A stretch of DNA of 15,014 nt from CAZWBR01 sp964404205 (GTDB taxonomy: Bacteria; Bacteroidota; Bacteroidia; Bacteroidales; Prolixibacteraceae). The notes beneath the pieces are model-generated. The model did no database searches and was not told the origin of the DNA. It was given only the letters and a program-made list of their open reading frames with translations. Positions within the stretch are counted from its first letter, which is position 1, and the number at the start of each line of letters is the position of its first letter. Below, one piece after another: positions 1 to 7,155 of this stretch. The stretch covers positions 1 to 15,014 of the forward strand of contig CAYOJD010000082.1 in assembly GCA_964404205.1 (NCBI GenBank). Reading direction: 5' to 3'. A program made the position numbers and the translations under genes.

Positions 1-728
1 CCATTGCTGCAATGGCTTACGGGACAGAAACAGTAATGAAGGCCGATAAAATATTCGGTCCGGGCAACTCGTGGGTTACCATGGCCAAACAGATGATTTC
101 GGTAGAAGAATGTGCTATCGATATGCCGGCCGGACCATCTGAGTTACTGGTTATTGCCGATGACTCGGCCGAACCTGCATTTATTGCCTCCGATTTGCTA
201 TCGCAGGCCGAACACGGCCCCGACAGCCAGGTATTGCTGGTTACCTGCCACGAACTCATTATTGAAAAGGTAATTACAGAACTTGAAATACAGATAAAAA
301 CCTTGCCGCGTGCTGCCATTGCCCTAAAAGCCATACAAAACAGCCGAGCCGTTTTGCTCAACGACGAAGATGAGATACTTTCTTTTGTCAATCAATATGC
401 TCCGGAACACCTGATAATTGCAACACGAACCGCCACAAATCTGGCTGACCGGATTATCAATGCAGGCTCCGTTTTTATTGGCAATTATACGCCTGAAAGT
501 GCAGGCGATTATGCTTCGGGAACCAATCACACTTTACCGACACATGGCTGGACACGCGCTTTCAGTGGCATCAATCTCGACAGTTTCTGCAAAATTATCT
601 CATTTCAGGAAATTTCGTTCGAGGGTATTAAGACTTTAGGACCAATTATTGAAACCATGGCAGAAGCCGAAGAGCTAATTGCCCATAAAAGAGCTGCCTC
701 CATCCGTTTCAGAAACGAAATTATTTAA
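1..728 (+). CDS. hisD: Histidinol dehydrogenase, 5'-truncated by window edge
   Basis: Catalyses the last two steps of histidine synthesis, oxidising L-histidinol to L-histidine with NAD+ in the cytosol. The reading frame is open to the left edge (first whole codon at base 3), so the ATG at 12 is internal: the residues just before it (IAAMAYGTETV) match the family interior. About 241 C-terminal residues remain of the usual ~430. Visible family motifs are FGPGNSWVTMAK, DMPAGPSELL, SQAEHGPDSQ (the Gln and His that bind zinc in E. coli HisD), YAPEHL (the Glu-His acid/base pair), SAGDYASGTNHTLPT (zinc Asp) and a C-terminal AHKRAASIR (last zinc His). All catalytic and metal residues in this part are kept. 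The gene is the first visible member of the his operon, 5 bp before hisC. Family assignment is near certain; the N-terminal half cannot be judged. Confidence 0.97.
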   Translation, partial: IAAMAYGTETVMKADKIFGPGNSWVTMAKQMISVEECAIDMPAGPSELLVIADDSAEPAFIASDLLSQAEHGPDSQVLLVTCHELIIEKVITELEIQIKTLPRAAIALKAIQNSRAVLLNDEDEILSFVNQYAPEHLIIATRTATNLADRIINAGSVFIGNYTPESAGDYASGTNHTLPTHGWTRAFSGINLDSFCKIISFQEISFEGIKTLGPIIETMAEAEELIAHKRAASIRFRNEII

Positions 729-733
729 TTAAC

Positions 734-1783
734 ATGAGCTTTGATATCAACAATATAACTCGCAAAAACATTCTTTCGCTGAAACCTTACTCCAGCGCAA
801 GAGATGAGTTTTCGGGCGATGCAGCCGTTTTTCTCGATGCCAATGAGAACCCGTTTAATACGCCATGGAACCGCTATCCCGATCCACGACAGAGTCAGTT
901 AAAGGCTCAAATTGCCAAACTGAAACCGGTCGAACCATCGCAAATATTTCTGGGAAATGGGAGTGATGAACCTATCGACTTGCTTTTCAGGGCATTTTGT
1001 GAACCCGGAATTGATAATATTGTTTCGATTGCGCCAACCTATGGCATGTATCGCGTTGCAGCCGACATCAACAACATCGAAGTTATTGAAAGCCATCTCT
1101 CCAGTGAATTTGAGTTGGAGGGCAATGATCTTTTGGCCAAAGTGAATGAAAATACCAAATTAATCTTTCTTTGTTCACCCAACAACCCATCTGGCAATCT
1201 ACTGGATAATAACGAGATAAAAAAAATAATCCTTAGCTTTAAGGGTTTGGTTGTCGTCGACGAAGCCTATATCGATTTTTGCCCCGAAAGGTCGCTGTTG
1301 CCCGAAATCGCCAGTTTTCCTAATCTGGTTATCCTTCAAACCTTTTCGAAAGCCTGGGGAATGGCCGGACTGCGGCTGGGAATGGCATTTGCAGCCAAAC
1401 CGATAATCGATGTGTTGAATAAAATCAAATATCCTTATAACCTGAGCATTCTCACACAACAAAAAGCGATTGAACTCATTAAAAATGAAAACAATAAAAC
1501 CGAATGGGTTGATATTCTTTTAAAAGAGAGAGACAATTTGATAGAAAATCTGCACAAACTGACACTGGTAAAAAAAATCTTCAGAACCGATTCGAACTTT
1601 ATTCTGATTAAAGTTGAGAAACCAGTCGATTTATACAACTATCTGGTTGGCGAGAAAATTATTGTACGCGATCGTTCCAGGATCTTGCTTTGTGAAGGTT
1701 GCCTTCGAATAACAGTTGGCTCTACTGAAGAAAATCAGCAGTTAATCAGCGTATTACAAAATACACCTTCCAAATTTCAATAA
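734..1783 (+). CDS. hisC: Histidinol-phosphate aminotransferase
   Basis: PLP-dependent class I/II aminotransferase that moves an amino group from glutamate to imidazole-acetol phosphate, giving L-histidinol phosphate. It has 349 residues, a normal length. Seen in order: LDANENP (35-40), RYPDP (47-51), GNGSDE (74-79), the substrate/PLP Tyr in PTYGMYR (101-107), SPNNPSG (148-154), DEAY (176-179), and the Schiff-base lysine K206 in FSKAWGMAGLR. The start ATG is 5 bp after the hisD stop and is preceded by an AT-rich stretch (AATTAAC) with no Shine-Dalgarno sequence, as is usual in Bacteroidota. hisB follows 6 bp after the stop. Co-transcription with hisD and hisB is inferred from the spacing. Some HisC enzymes also act on aromatic amino acids; the operon position argues for histidine synthesis here. 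Confidence 0.97.
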   Translation: MSFDINNITRKNILSLKPYSSARDEFSGDAAVFLDANENPFNTPWNRYPDPRQSQLKAQIAKLKPVEPSQIFLGNGSDEPIDLLFRAFCEPGIDNIVSIAPTYGMYRVAADINNIEVIESHLSSEFELEGNDLLAKVNENTKLIFLCSPNNPSGNLLDNNEIKKIILSFKGLVVVDEAYIDFCPERSLLPEIASFPNLVILQTFSKAWGMAGLRLGMAFAAKPIIDVLNKIKYPYNLSILTQQKAIELIKNENNKTEWVDILLKERDNLIENLHKLTLVKKIFRTDSNFILIKVEKPVDLYNYLVGEKIIVRDRSRILLCEGCLRITVGSTEENQQLISVLQNTPSKFQ

Positions 1784-1789
1784 ACAACC

Positions 1790-2914
1790 ATGAAAAAGGT
1801 ACTATTTATAGATCGCGATGGAACATTGATTTGGGAACCGCCAAACGAACAGCAAATTGACTCGCTTGAGGTGCTTGAATTTATCCCGAACGTATTTCGC
1901 AACTTATATAATATTCAAAAATATCTTGACTACGAGCTGGTTATGGTAACCAATCAGGATGGTTTGGGAAGCGTAACCTTTCCCGAACACACTTTTTGGC
2001 CAGCACACGAGAAAATGATAAAAGCTTTTGCCAACGAAGGGGTTACTTTTGGGAACATTCACATTGACAGGACGCGGCCTGAAGACAATGCACCAACCCG
2101 AAAACCGGGAATCGGGATGCTAAGCCAATATTTCGACGGAGATTACGACCTGGCCAATTCAATCGTTATCGGCGACCGCCTTACTGATGTTGAACTGGCA
2201 AAAAATCTGGGAGCCAAAGCGATTCTTTTCGATTGGAATAATCTCGTAGCGGAGATGCAACAGCGCAACCTCTACTCCTATTGTTTGCTGTCGACTACCA
2301 GCTGGGACGAAGTCTTCGAACTCTTGTCGAATCTCAACCGTAAAGCTACGGTTAACCGCAAAACATCTGAAACCGATATTTTCATTGAAATTAATCTGGC
2401 AGGAAAAGGCAACAGTAATATTTCGACAGGATTACGCTTTTTCGACCACATGCTCGACCAAATTGGCCGGCATTCGGGATGCGACCTCACCATTCAGGTA
2501 AAAGGCGATCTCGACATCGACGAACACCATACCATTGAAGATACCGGAATTGCGTTGGGCGAAGCGATTCGCAAAGCTTTAGGCGACAAACGCGGTATCG
2601 AGCGCTACGGTTATTGTCTTCCGATGGACGAATCGCTGGCACAGGTTGCCCTCGATTTTGGCGGTCGACCCTGGTTGGTTTGGGAAGCAGCCTTCAAGCG
2701 CGAATTTGTTGGCGATATGCCTACCGAAATGTTTAAACATTTTTTTAAATCGGTATCCGATGCAGCACTTTGCAATCTGAATATCAAAGCAGAAGGAGAA
2801 AATGAACATCATAAAATCGAAGGCATTTTCAAAGCATTTGCACGTGCACTAAAAATGGCCATTCGCAAAGACCCCTTTCAGCAATCGCTACCCAGCACAA
2901 AAGGCACCTTATGA
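1790..2914 (+). CDS. hisB: Bifunctional histidinol-phosphatase / imidazoleglycerol-phosphate dehydratase
   Basis: A fused enzyme of 374 residues that performs two separated steps: dehydration of imidazoleglycerol phosphate (C-terminal domain) and dephosphorylation of histidinol phosphate (N-terminal domain). The N-terminal HAD phosphatase domain (about 1-180) shows FIDRDGTL (nucleophile D8, acid/base D10), VTNQDG (53-58), K105 in TRKPG and GDRLTDVELA (128-137). The IGPD domain (about 188-374) shows FFDHMLDQIGRHSG (217-230), the manganese-binding DEHHTIED (244-251), NEHHKIEG (338-345), and the typical C-terminus LPSTKG. In E. coli HisB the phosphatase domain carries a zinc loop with three Cys and one His. 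Here the matching stretch (about 89-105, IHIDRTRPEDNAPTRKP) has none of the cysteines. As I recall, this is the usual form in Bacteroidota, so it is probably a lineage trait, not a defect. The stop overlaps the purU start (ATGA). Confidence 0.97.
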   Translation: MKKVLFIDRDGTLIWEPPNEQQIDSLEVLEFIPNVFRNLYNIQKYLDYELVMVTNQDGLGSVTFPEHTFWPAHEKMIKAFANEGVTFGNIHIDRTRPEDNAPTRKPGIGMLSQYFDGDYDLANSIVIGDRLTDVELAKNLGAKAILFDWNNLVAEMQQRNLYSYCLLSTTSWDEVFELLSNLNRKATVNRKTSETDIFIEINLAGKGNSNISTGLRFFDHMLDQIGRHSGCDLTIQVKGDLDIDEHHTIEDTGIALGEAIRKALGDKRGIERYGYCLPMDESLAQVALDFGGRPWLVWEAAFKREFVGDMPTEMFKHFFKSVSDAALCNLNIKAEGENEHHKIEGIFKAFARALKMAIRKDPFQQSLPSTKGTL

Positions 2915-3795
2915 ATACAATACAGGAAATAAGAGAGATAAAAAACACAGCTATCTTATTGATTCACTGCCCCGATCGACAAGGAATTTTGGCAACAGTA
3001 ACCGAATTTCTGAATAAAAATCAGGGAAATATTATCTATCTCGATCAGCATGTCGACCGTGAAGAAGGCCTTTTTTACATGAGAGTGGAATGGGAACTTA
3101 CCGATTTCTTGATTCCGCGCGATAAAATTGCCGATTATTTTGAGACACTGATTGCTCAAAAGTTTGGCATGACATTCTGGCTCCATTTTACCGAAGAACG
3201 CCCCCGCATGGCGCTTTTCGTTTCCAAGATGTCGCACTGTTTGTTCGACATTCTAGCCCGCTATACCGCCGGCGAATGGGATGTAGAGATTCCACTCATA
3301 ATCAGCAACCACGAAAAATTAAAACCAGTAGCCGATCGTTTCGGAATACCATTTTGCCTTTCGGAAAAGAATGGCCAAAACAAAAGCGATGCTGAAGCTG
3401 AAGAATTAAAGCGTCTTAAATCTCACAACATTGATTTTATTGTACTTGCACGATACATGCAGGTGCTTTCCGACGATTTTGTAACCCATTTCCCGAACCG
3501 GATTATCAATATTCACCACTCGTTTTTGCCTGCATTCGCAGGGGCAAAACCCTATCATGCGGCACACCAGCGAGGGGTGAAAATCATTGGGGCAACAAGC
3601 CATTATGTAACTGCCGACCTCGATGCCGGACCAATTATAGCCCAGGACGTGGTTCGGATTTCGCATATCGATACCGTTGATAGCCTTGTTCGCAAAGGGC
3701 GCGATCTTGAGAAAATCGTACTGAGTGAAGCGGTTTACAAACATCTTCAACACACACTCCTGGTTTACAAGAACCGCACAGTCATTTTCAATTAA
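2911..3795 (+). CDS. purU: Formyltetrahydrofolate deformylase
   Basis: Hydrolyses 10-formyl-THF to THF and formate, setting the balance of the one-carbon pool. It has 294 residues, close to E. coli PurU (280). An N-terminal ACT domain (about 12-95, ILLIHCPDRQGILATVTEFL at 16-35) is followed by a formyltransferase-fold catalytic domain (about 97-285). Catalytic residues by analogy with PurN are N200 and H202 in NIHHSFLPAF and D238 in ADLDAGPIIAQ. The ACT domain and the FIVLARYMQVLSDDF stretch (176-190) favour PurU over the shorter PurN. Its ATG overlaps the hisB stop by 4 bp, so translational coupling to hisB is likely. Placement inside a his operon is notable: HisF/HisH release AICAR, whose reuse in purine synthesis needs 10-formyl-THF. 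That functional link is inference. In E. coli the ACT domain senses methionine and glycine; ligands here are unknown. Confidence 0.95.
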   Translation: MNTIQEIREIKNTAILLIHCPDRQGILATVTEFLNKNQGNIIYLDQHVDREEGLFYMRVEWELTDFLIPRDKIADYFETLIAQKFGMTFWLHFTEERPRMALFVSKMSHCLFDILARYTAGEWDVEIPLIISNHEKLKPVADRFGIPFCLSEKNGQNKSDAEAEELKRLKSHNIDFIVLARYMQVLSDDFVTHFPNRIINIHHSFLPAFAGAKPYHAAHQRGVKIIGATSHYVTADLDAGPIIAQDVVRISHIDTVDSLVRKGRDLEKIVLSEAVYKHLQHTLLVYKNRTVIFN

Positions 3796-3807
3796 CAAAC
3801 TTTATGC

Positions 3808-4368
3808 ATGAAACAATTATTCAAAAATTTCTCGGTTTTTCTGTTCATTGCGGCAGTTTCAATAACGGCTTCAGCCCAAAATAAAAATCAACTTCCCCAA
3901 AAAGAGATTCCAGCCGATTATGGTTACATTGTAAAGATTGGCGATAAAATACCTGATTTCTCGATGACGCTGGCCAACGGTAAAAAAATTTCAACCGGCG
4001 ATTTTAAAGGCAAAATAGTGATGTTGCAATTTACCGCCAGTTGGTGCGGGGTTTGCCGAAAAGAGATGCCTGAAATTGAAAAAGAGATTTGGCTGACAAA
4101 CAAAAGCAATCCTAAATTCCTGCTTTATGGAATTGATTTGGATGAACCGGTGGAAAAAGTTCAAAAATTTGCCGCTGATATGAAAATTTCCTATCCGCTT
4201 GGTCTTGATCCTGGTGGCGCCATTTTTAACCTTTTTGCCGAAAAAAATGCCGGAGTCACCCGAAACGTAATCATCGACAAAAATGGAAAGATCGTCTATA
4301 TGACAAGACTTTACAAAGAAGAAGAGTTTAAGGAAATGGTGAACGTAATTGAAACGTTGCTTAAATAG
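3808..4368 (+). CDS. Secreted TlpA/redoxin-like thioredoxin-fold protein
   Basis: A 186-residue thioredoxin-fold protein with a clear signal peptide: charged n-region MKQLFKNF, hydrophobic core, likely signal peptidase I cut after ASA (about residue 23). It should act in the periplasm. The redox motif WCGVC (79-83; C80, C83) sits after the strand IVMLQFTAS, as in TlpA/ResA-type disulfide reductases. The position where thioredoxins carry a cis-proline reads AGVTRNVIID (148-157), so a Thr (T151) followed by Arg replaces the usual Pro. Some peroxiredoxin-type redoxins have Arg there, so classification between TlpA-like reductase and AhpC/TSA-like redoxin is open. It lies between purU (12 bp upstream) and hisH (18 bp downstream) on the same strand, which implies co-transcription with the his genes, but no role in histidine synthesis is known for such proteins. 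The start at 3808 is preferred because it yields the signal peptide; an ATG at 3804 is out of frame. Confidence 0.9.
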   Translation: MKQLFKNFSVFLFIAAVSITASAQNKNQLPQKEIPADYGYIVKIGDKIPDFSMTLANGKKISTGDFKGKIVMLQFTASWCGVCRKEMPEIEKEIWLTNKSNPKFLLYGIDLDEPVEKVQKFAADMKISYPLGLDPGGAIFNLFAEKNAGVTRNVIIDKNGKIVYMTRLYKEEEFKEMVNVIETLLK

Positions 4369-4386
4369 CTGACTAAAGAAGTTGAA

Positions 4387-4989
4387 ATGAAAGTAGTCAT
4401 TATTAAGTACAATGCCGGAAATATTATGTCAGTCGATTTTGCGCTGCAACGACTGGGTATTCAAGCCGAAGTTACTGACGATATCGAAAAAATTAAACAA
4501 GCCGACAAAGTGATTTTTCCCGGTGTTGGCGAGGCTTCGACCACGATGAGCTATCTTCGGCAACACAAACTCGATCAACTTATAGTCGATTTAAAACAAC
4601 CGGTTTTAGGCATTTGCCTCGGACTTCAACTCATGTGCAGCCACTCTGAAGAGGGAGACACCGATTGTCTGGGCATTTTTCCTGAGCAAGTAAGAAAGTT
4701 TATCCCAGAACCCGGTAATCAATTCATTACCAAAGTTCCGCATATGGGATGGAACAATCTCGCCAAAACAAAAAGTCCGCTTTTTGACACTGATATCGAA
4801 AATCAATATGTCTATTTTGTTCATTCTTACTATGCAGCCATTGGCAACGACACTGCCGCCACATCCCATTACATCAATCCTTTTAGTGCAGCTCTACAGC
4901 GGGATAATTTCTATGCCGTGCAATTTCACCCCGAAAAAAGTGGCAGTATTGGAGAAAAAATCCTGACGAATTTTATTCAACTCAAGTGA
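4387..4989 (+). CDS. hisH: Imidazole glycerol phosphate synthase, glutamine amidotransferase subunit
   Basis: Class I glutamine amidotransferase that makes ammonia from glutamine and channels it to HisF. It has 200 residues, the normal length. The catalytic triad is visible: C77 in GICLGLQLMC, H181 and E183 in VQFHPEKSG. Also seen are the N-terminal YNAGNIMSVDFAL (8-20), FPGVGEA (44-50) and KVPHMGWN (116-123), the last being typical for HisH and absent from other amidotransferases. It pairs with hisF two genes downstream. Upstream of the ATG is AAAGAAG, one of the few purine-rich, Shine-Dalgarno-like stretches in this operon. The TGA stop (4987-4989) lies 2 bp before the preferred hisA start, so the two are probably coupled in translation. 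Confidence 0.97.
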   Translation: MKVVIIKYNAGNIMSVDFALQRLGIQAEVTDDIEKIKQADKVIFPGVGEASTTMSYLRQHKLDQLIVDLKQPVLGICLGLQLMCSHSEEGDTDCLGIFPEQVRKFIPEPGNQFITKVPHMGWNNLAKTKSPLFDTDIENQYVYFVHSYYAAIGNDTAATSHYINPFSAALQRDNFYAVQFHPEKSGSIGEKILTNFIQLK

Positions 4990-4991
4990 CT

Positions 4992-5717
4992 ATGGCCATC
5001 GAAATCATCCCCGCCATCGATATTATTGATGGAAAATGCGTCAGGCTGAGCCAAGGCGATTACAGCCAAAAAACAATCTACAACGAAAATCCTCTGGAGG
5101 TGGCCAAAATGTTCGAAAATGCCGGTATCAGGCGTCTTCATCTGGTCGATTTGGATGGTGCAAAAGCACATCATATTGTTAACTATAAGGTATTGGAACA
5201 AATTGCCGCCAATACCCGGTTAATCATTGACTTTGGGGGCGGCTTGAAAAGTGATGCTGACCTTCATATTGCATTTAATTCCGGTGCCCGGATGGTTACC
5301 GGAGGAAGCATTGCGGTGAAGAATCCGGAGACATTTTATTCGTGGATTGAAAAATTTGGTGCTGACAAAATCATACTGGGAGCCGATGCCCAAAACGAGA
5401 TGATTGCCGTAAGTGGCTGGCAGGAAGCCACCGATGTTTCAATTTTTCAATTTATTGGCCATTACAAAGAAAAAGGGATTTCGAAAGTTATCTCGACGGA
5501 CATTGCCCGCGATGGCATGTTAACCGGTCCAAGTCTCGAACTTTACCAGCAGATTCTCGATCAGTTTCCATCGCTCGAACTGATTGCCAGCGGTGGTGTT
5601 GCCTCAATGCAGGACATCATCGAACTTGATCAAATGGGAGTTCCGGGCGTAATTACAGGCAAAGCCATTTATGAAGGGAAAATCTCACTTGCCGAGATTC
5701 GTAAGTTTATTGGTTAG
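4992..5717 (+). CDS. hisA: Phosphoribosylformimino-5-aminoimidazole carboxamide ribotide isomerase
   Basis: Amadori isomerase converting ProFAR to PRFAR, the substrate of HisH/HisF. It is a (beta-alpha)8 barrel of 241 residues. Motifs seen: IEIIPAIDIIDGKCVRLSQG (3-22) with catalytic D10, phosphate loop DFGGG (80-84), GADAQ with the second catalytic Asp D132, STDIARDGM (168-176), and phosphate loop IASGGV (198-203). I chose ATG 4992 (MAIEIIPAID) because it fits the family N-terminus. A GTG at 4986, in frame and overlapping the hisH stop, would add two residues (MT) and cannot be excluded. The 3' end sits 37 bp before hisF. HisA and HisF are ancient paralogues and share the phosphate-loop pattern, but the N-terminal IPAID versus IPCLD separates them clearly. 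Confidence 0.96.
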   Translation: MAIEIIPAIDIIDGKCVRLSQGDYSQKTIYNENPLEVAKMFENAGIRRLHLVDLDGAKAHHIVNYKVLEQIAANTRLIIDFGGGLKSDADLHIAFNSGARMVTGGSIAVKNPETFYSWIEKFGADKIILGADAQNEMIAVSGWQEATDVSIFQFIGHYKEKGISKVISTDIARDGMLTGPSLELYQQILDQFPSLELIASGGVASMQDIIELDQMGVPGVITGKAIYEGKISLAEIRKFIG

Positions 5718-5754
5718 CTGGCAGACGTTAAAGAAAAGTAAAACTGATATAAAG

Positions 5755-6507
5755 ATGCTTGCAAAACGTATAATACCATGTCTCGATATCAAAGACGGAC
5801 AAACCGTTAAAGGGGTGAACTTTGTCAATATCCGTGAGGTTGGCGACCCGGTTGAACTGGGTAAACGCTACGCCGAACAGGGTGCTGATGAATTGGTTTT
5901 CCTCGATATTACAGCCACGCACGAAGGCCGGAAAACCTTCTCGGCGCTGGTAAAACGGATTGCCCAAAACCTGAATATCCCCTTTACCGTCGGCGGCGGG
6001 ATCAGCGAATTGAAAGATGCCGAAACGCTGTTGCAGTCGGGTGCCGACAAGATTTCCATCAACTCATCGGCTGTTAGAAACCCCAAATTAATCGATGAAC
6101 TGGCCCGCAATTTTGGAAGTCAGTTTGTCGTGGTAGCCATCGATGCCCGCGAAGCCAACAATCACTGGACAGTTACGGTAAACGGTGGTCGTATCCCAAC
6201 AGAAAAAGAACTATTCTCATGGGCCAAAGAGGCTGAAAGCCGTGGTGCAGGCGAAATTCTTTTCACCTCAATGAACCACGATGGCACCAAAAGCGGCTTT
6301 GCCAATAAAGCGCTGGCGCAGCTTTCCGACAGCCTGACCATTCCCATTATCGCTTCGGGTGGTGCCGGAAACATGCAACACTTTGCCGATGTTTTTACAA
6401 CAGGTAAAGCCGATGCCGGCTTGGCGGCCAGTATTTTTCACTTCGGCGAAATAGCAATTCCAGATCTGAAAAACTTTCTTCGGGCGAAAAGCATTACCGT
6501 TCGTTAA
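5755..6507 (+). CDS. hisF: Imidazole glycerol phosphate synthase cyclase subunit
   Basis: Uses ammonia from HisH to turn PRFAR into imidazoleglycerol phosphate and AICAR, the branch point to purine synthesis. It is a (beta-alpha)8 barrel of 250 residues. Seen in order: AKRIIPCLDIKDGQTVKGVN (3-22) with catalytic D11, LDITATHEGRKT (50-61), VGGGIS (79-84), KISINSSAVRNP (99-110), VAIDA with catalytic D130, TSMNHDGTKSGF (171-182), and IASGGAGN (199-206). D11 and D130 fall at the same numbers as in Thermotoga HisF. The frame stays open 28 codons upstream to an ATG at 5671 inside hisA, but the extension has no family match, so ATG 5755, preceded by ATAAAG, is the start. hisIE follows 17 bp after the stop. 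Confidence 0.97.
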   Translation: MLAKRIIPCLDIKDGQTVKGVNFVNIREVGDPVELGKRYAEQGADELVFLDITATHEGRKTFSALVKRIAQNLNIPFTVGGGISELKDAETLLQSGADKISINSSAVRNPKLIDELARNFGSQFVVVAIDAREANNHWTVTVNGGRIPTEKELFSWAKEAESRGAGEILFTSMNHDGTKSGFANKALAQLSDSLTIPIIASGGAGNMQHFADVFTTGKADAGLAASIFHFGEIAIPDLKNFLRAKSITVR

Positions 6508-6524
6508 ACCTCAAAAAATAAAAT

Positions 6525-7121
6525 ATGAATCTCGATTTCTCAAAACTCAACGGCTTGGTTCCGGCCATTATTCAGGACCAAAGAACATCGAAAGTGCTGA
6601 TGCTCGGTTTTATGAACGAAGAGGCGCTGCAAAAAACCACTGAAACCGGTCAGGTTACATTTTTTAGCCGAGCCAAAAACCGACTTTGGACCAAAGGCGA
6701 AGAATCGGGGAACTTTCTAAATGTAATTTCGATTGAATCGGATTGCGATAACGACACGCTGTTGATAAAAGTCAATCCGGTTGGGCCGGTTTGCCATACT
6801 GGCTCCGACACCTGCTGGAACGAGAAGAACGAACAAAACGGACTCGATTTTCTGAAAAAATTACAGGATTTTATCGACCAGCGAAAAGCCGAAATGCCCG
6901 AAGGTTCCTACACCACTTCGCTTTTCCGGTCGGGGACAGCCAAAATTGCGCAGAAAGTGGGTGAAGAGGCAGTCGAAACCGTTATCGAAGCGATGGCCAA
7001 CAACGACGAACGATTGATTTATGAAGCGTCAGACTTGCTCTATCACTTGATTGTCCTGATGACCCACAAAGGCTTCAGGTTGGAGGATTTGGCCCGCGAG
7101 TTGCAGAAGCGACATAAATAA
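6525..7121 (+). CDS. hisI: Bifunctional phosphoribosyl-AMP cyclohydrolase / phosphoribosyl-ATP pyrophosphohydrolase
   Basis: A fused HisI-HisE enzyme (198 residues) performing the second and third steps of histidine synthesis: PR-ATP to PR-AMP, then ring opening to ProFAR. The HisI domain (about 1-110) shows GFMNEEAL (28-35), FSRAKNRLWTKGEESGN (47-63), DCDNDTLL (73-80; metal Asp residues and zinc C74) and GPVCHTGSDTCW (87-98; zinc C90 and C97). The HisE domain (about 112-198) shows YTTSLF (129-134), the all-alpha MazG-like KVGEEAVETVIEA (144-156) and EASDLLYHL (167-175). Often named hisIE. It is the last canonical his gene; a DUF1460 gene starts 34 bp downstream with no visible terminator between them, so readthrough is likely. 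Confidence 0.97.
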   Translation: MNLDFSKLNGLVPAIIQDQRTSKVLMLGFMNEEALQKTTETGQVTFFSRAKNRLWTKGEESGNFLNVISIESDCDNDTLLIKVNPVGPVCHTGSDTCWNEKNEQNGLDFLKKLQDFIDQRKAEMPEGSYTTSLFRSGTAKIAQKVGEEAVETVIEAMANNDERLIYEASDLLYHLIVLMTHKGFRLEDLARELQKRHK

Positions 7122-7155
7122 GCTAAGTTTGGTGGTTGAACCAAATCGACTCGCT

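Noticed and set aside
4986..4991. GTG start for hisA overlapping the hisH stop
   Set aside because: Possible, but ATG 4992 fits the family N-terminus and needs no alternative start codon; the difference is two residues.
5671..5754. 28-codon N-terminal extension of hisF beginning inside hisA
   Set aside because: The extension reads through the hisA 3' end and has no HisF family match; MLAKRIIPCLD at 5755 is the standard start.
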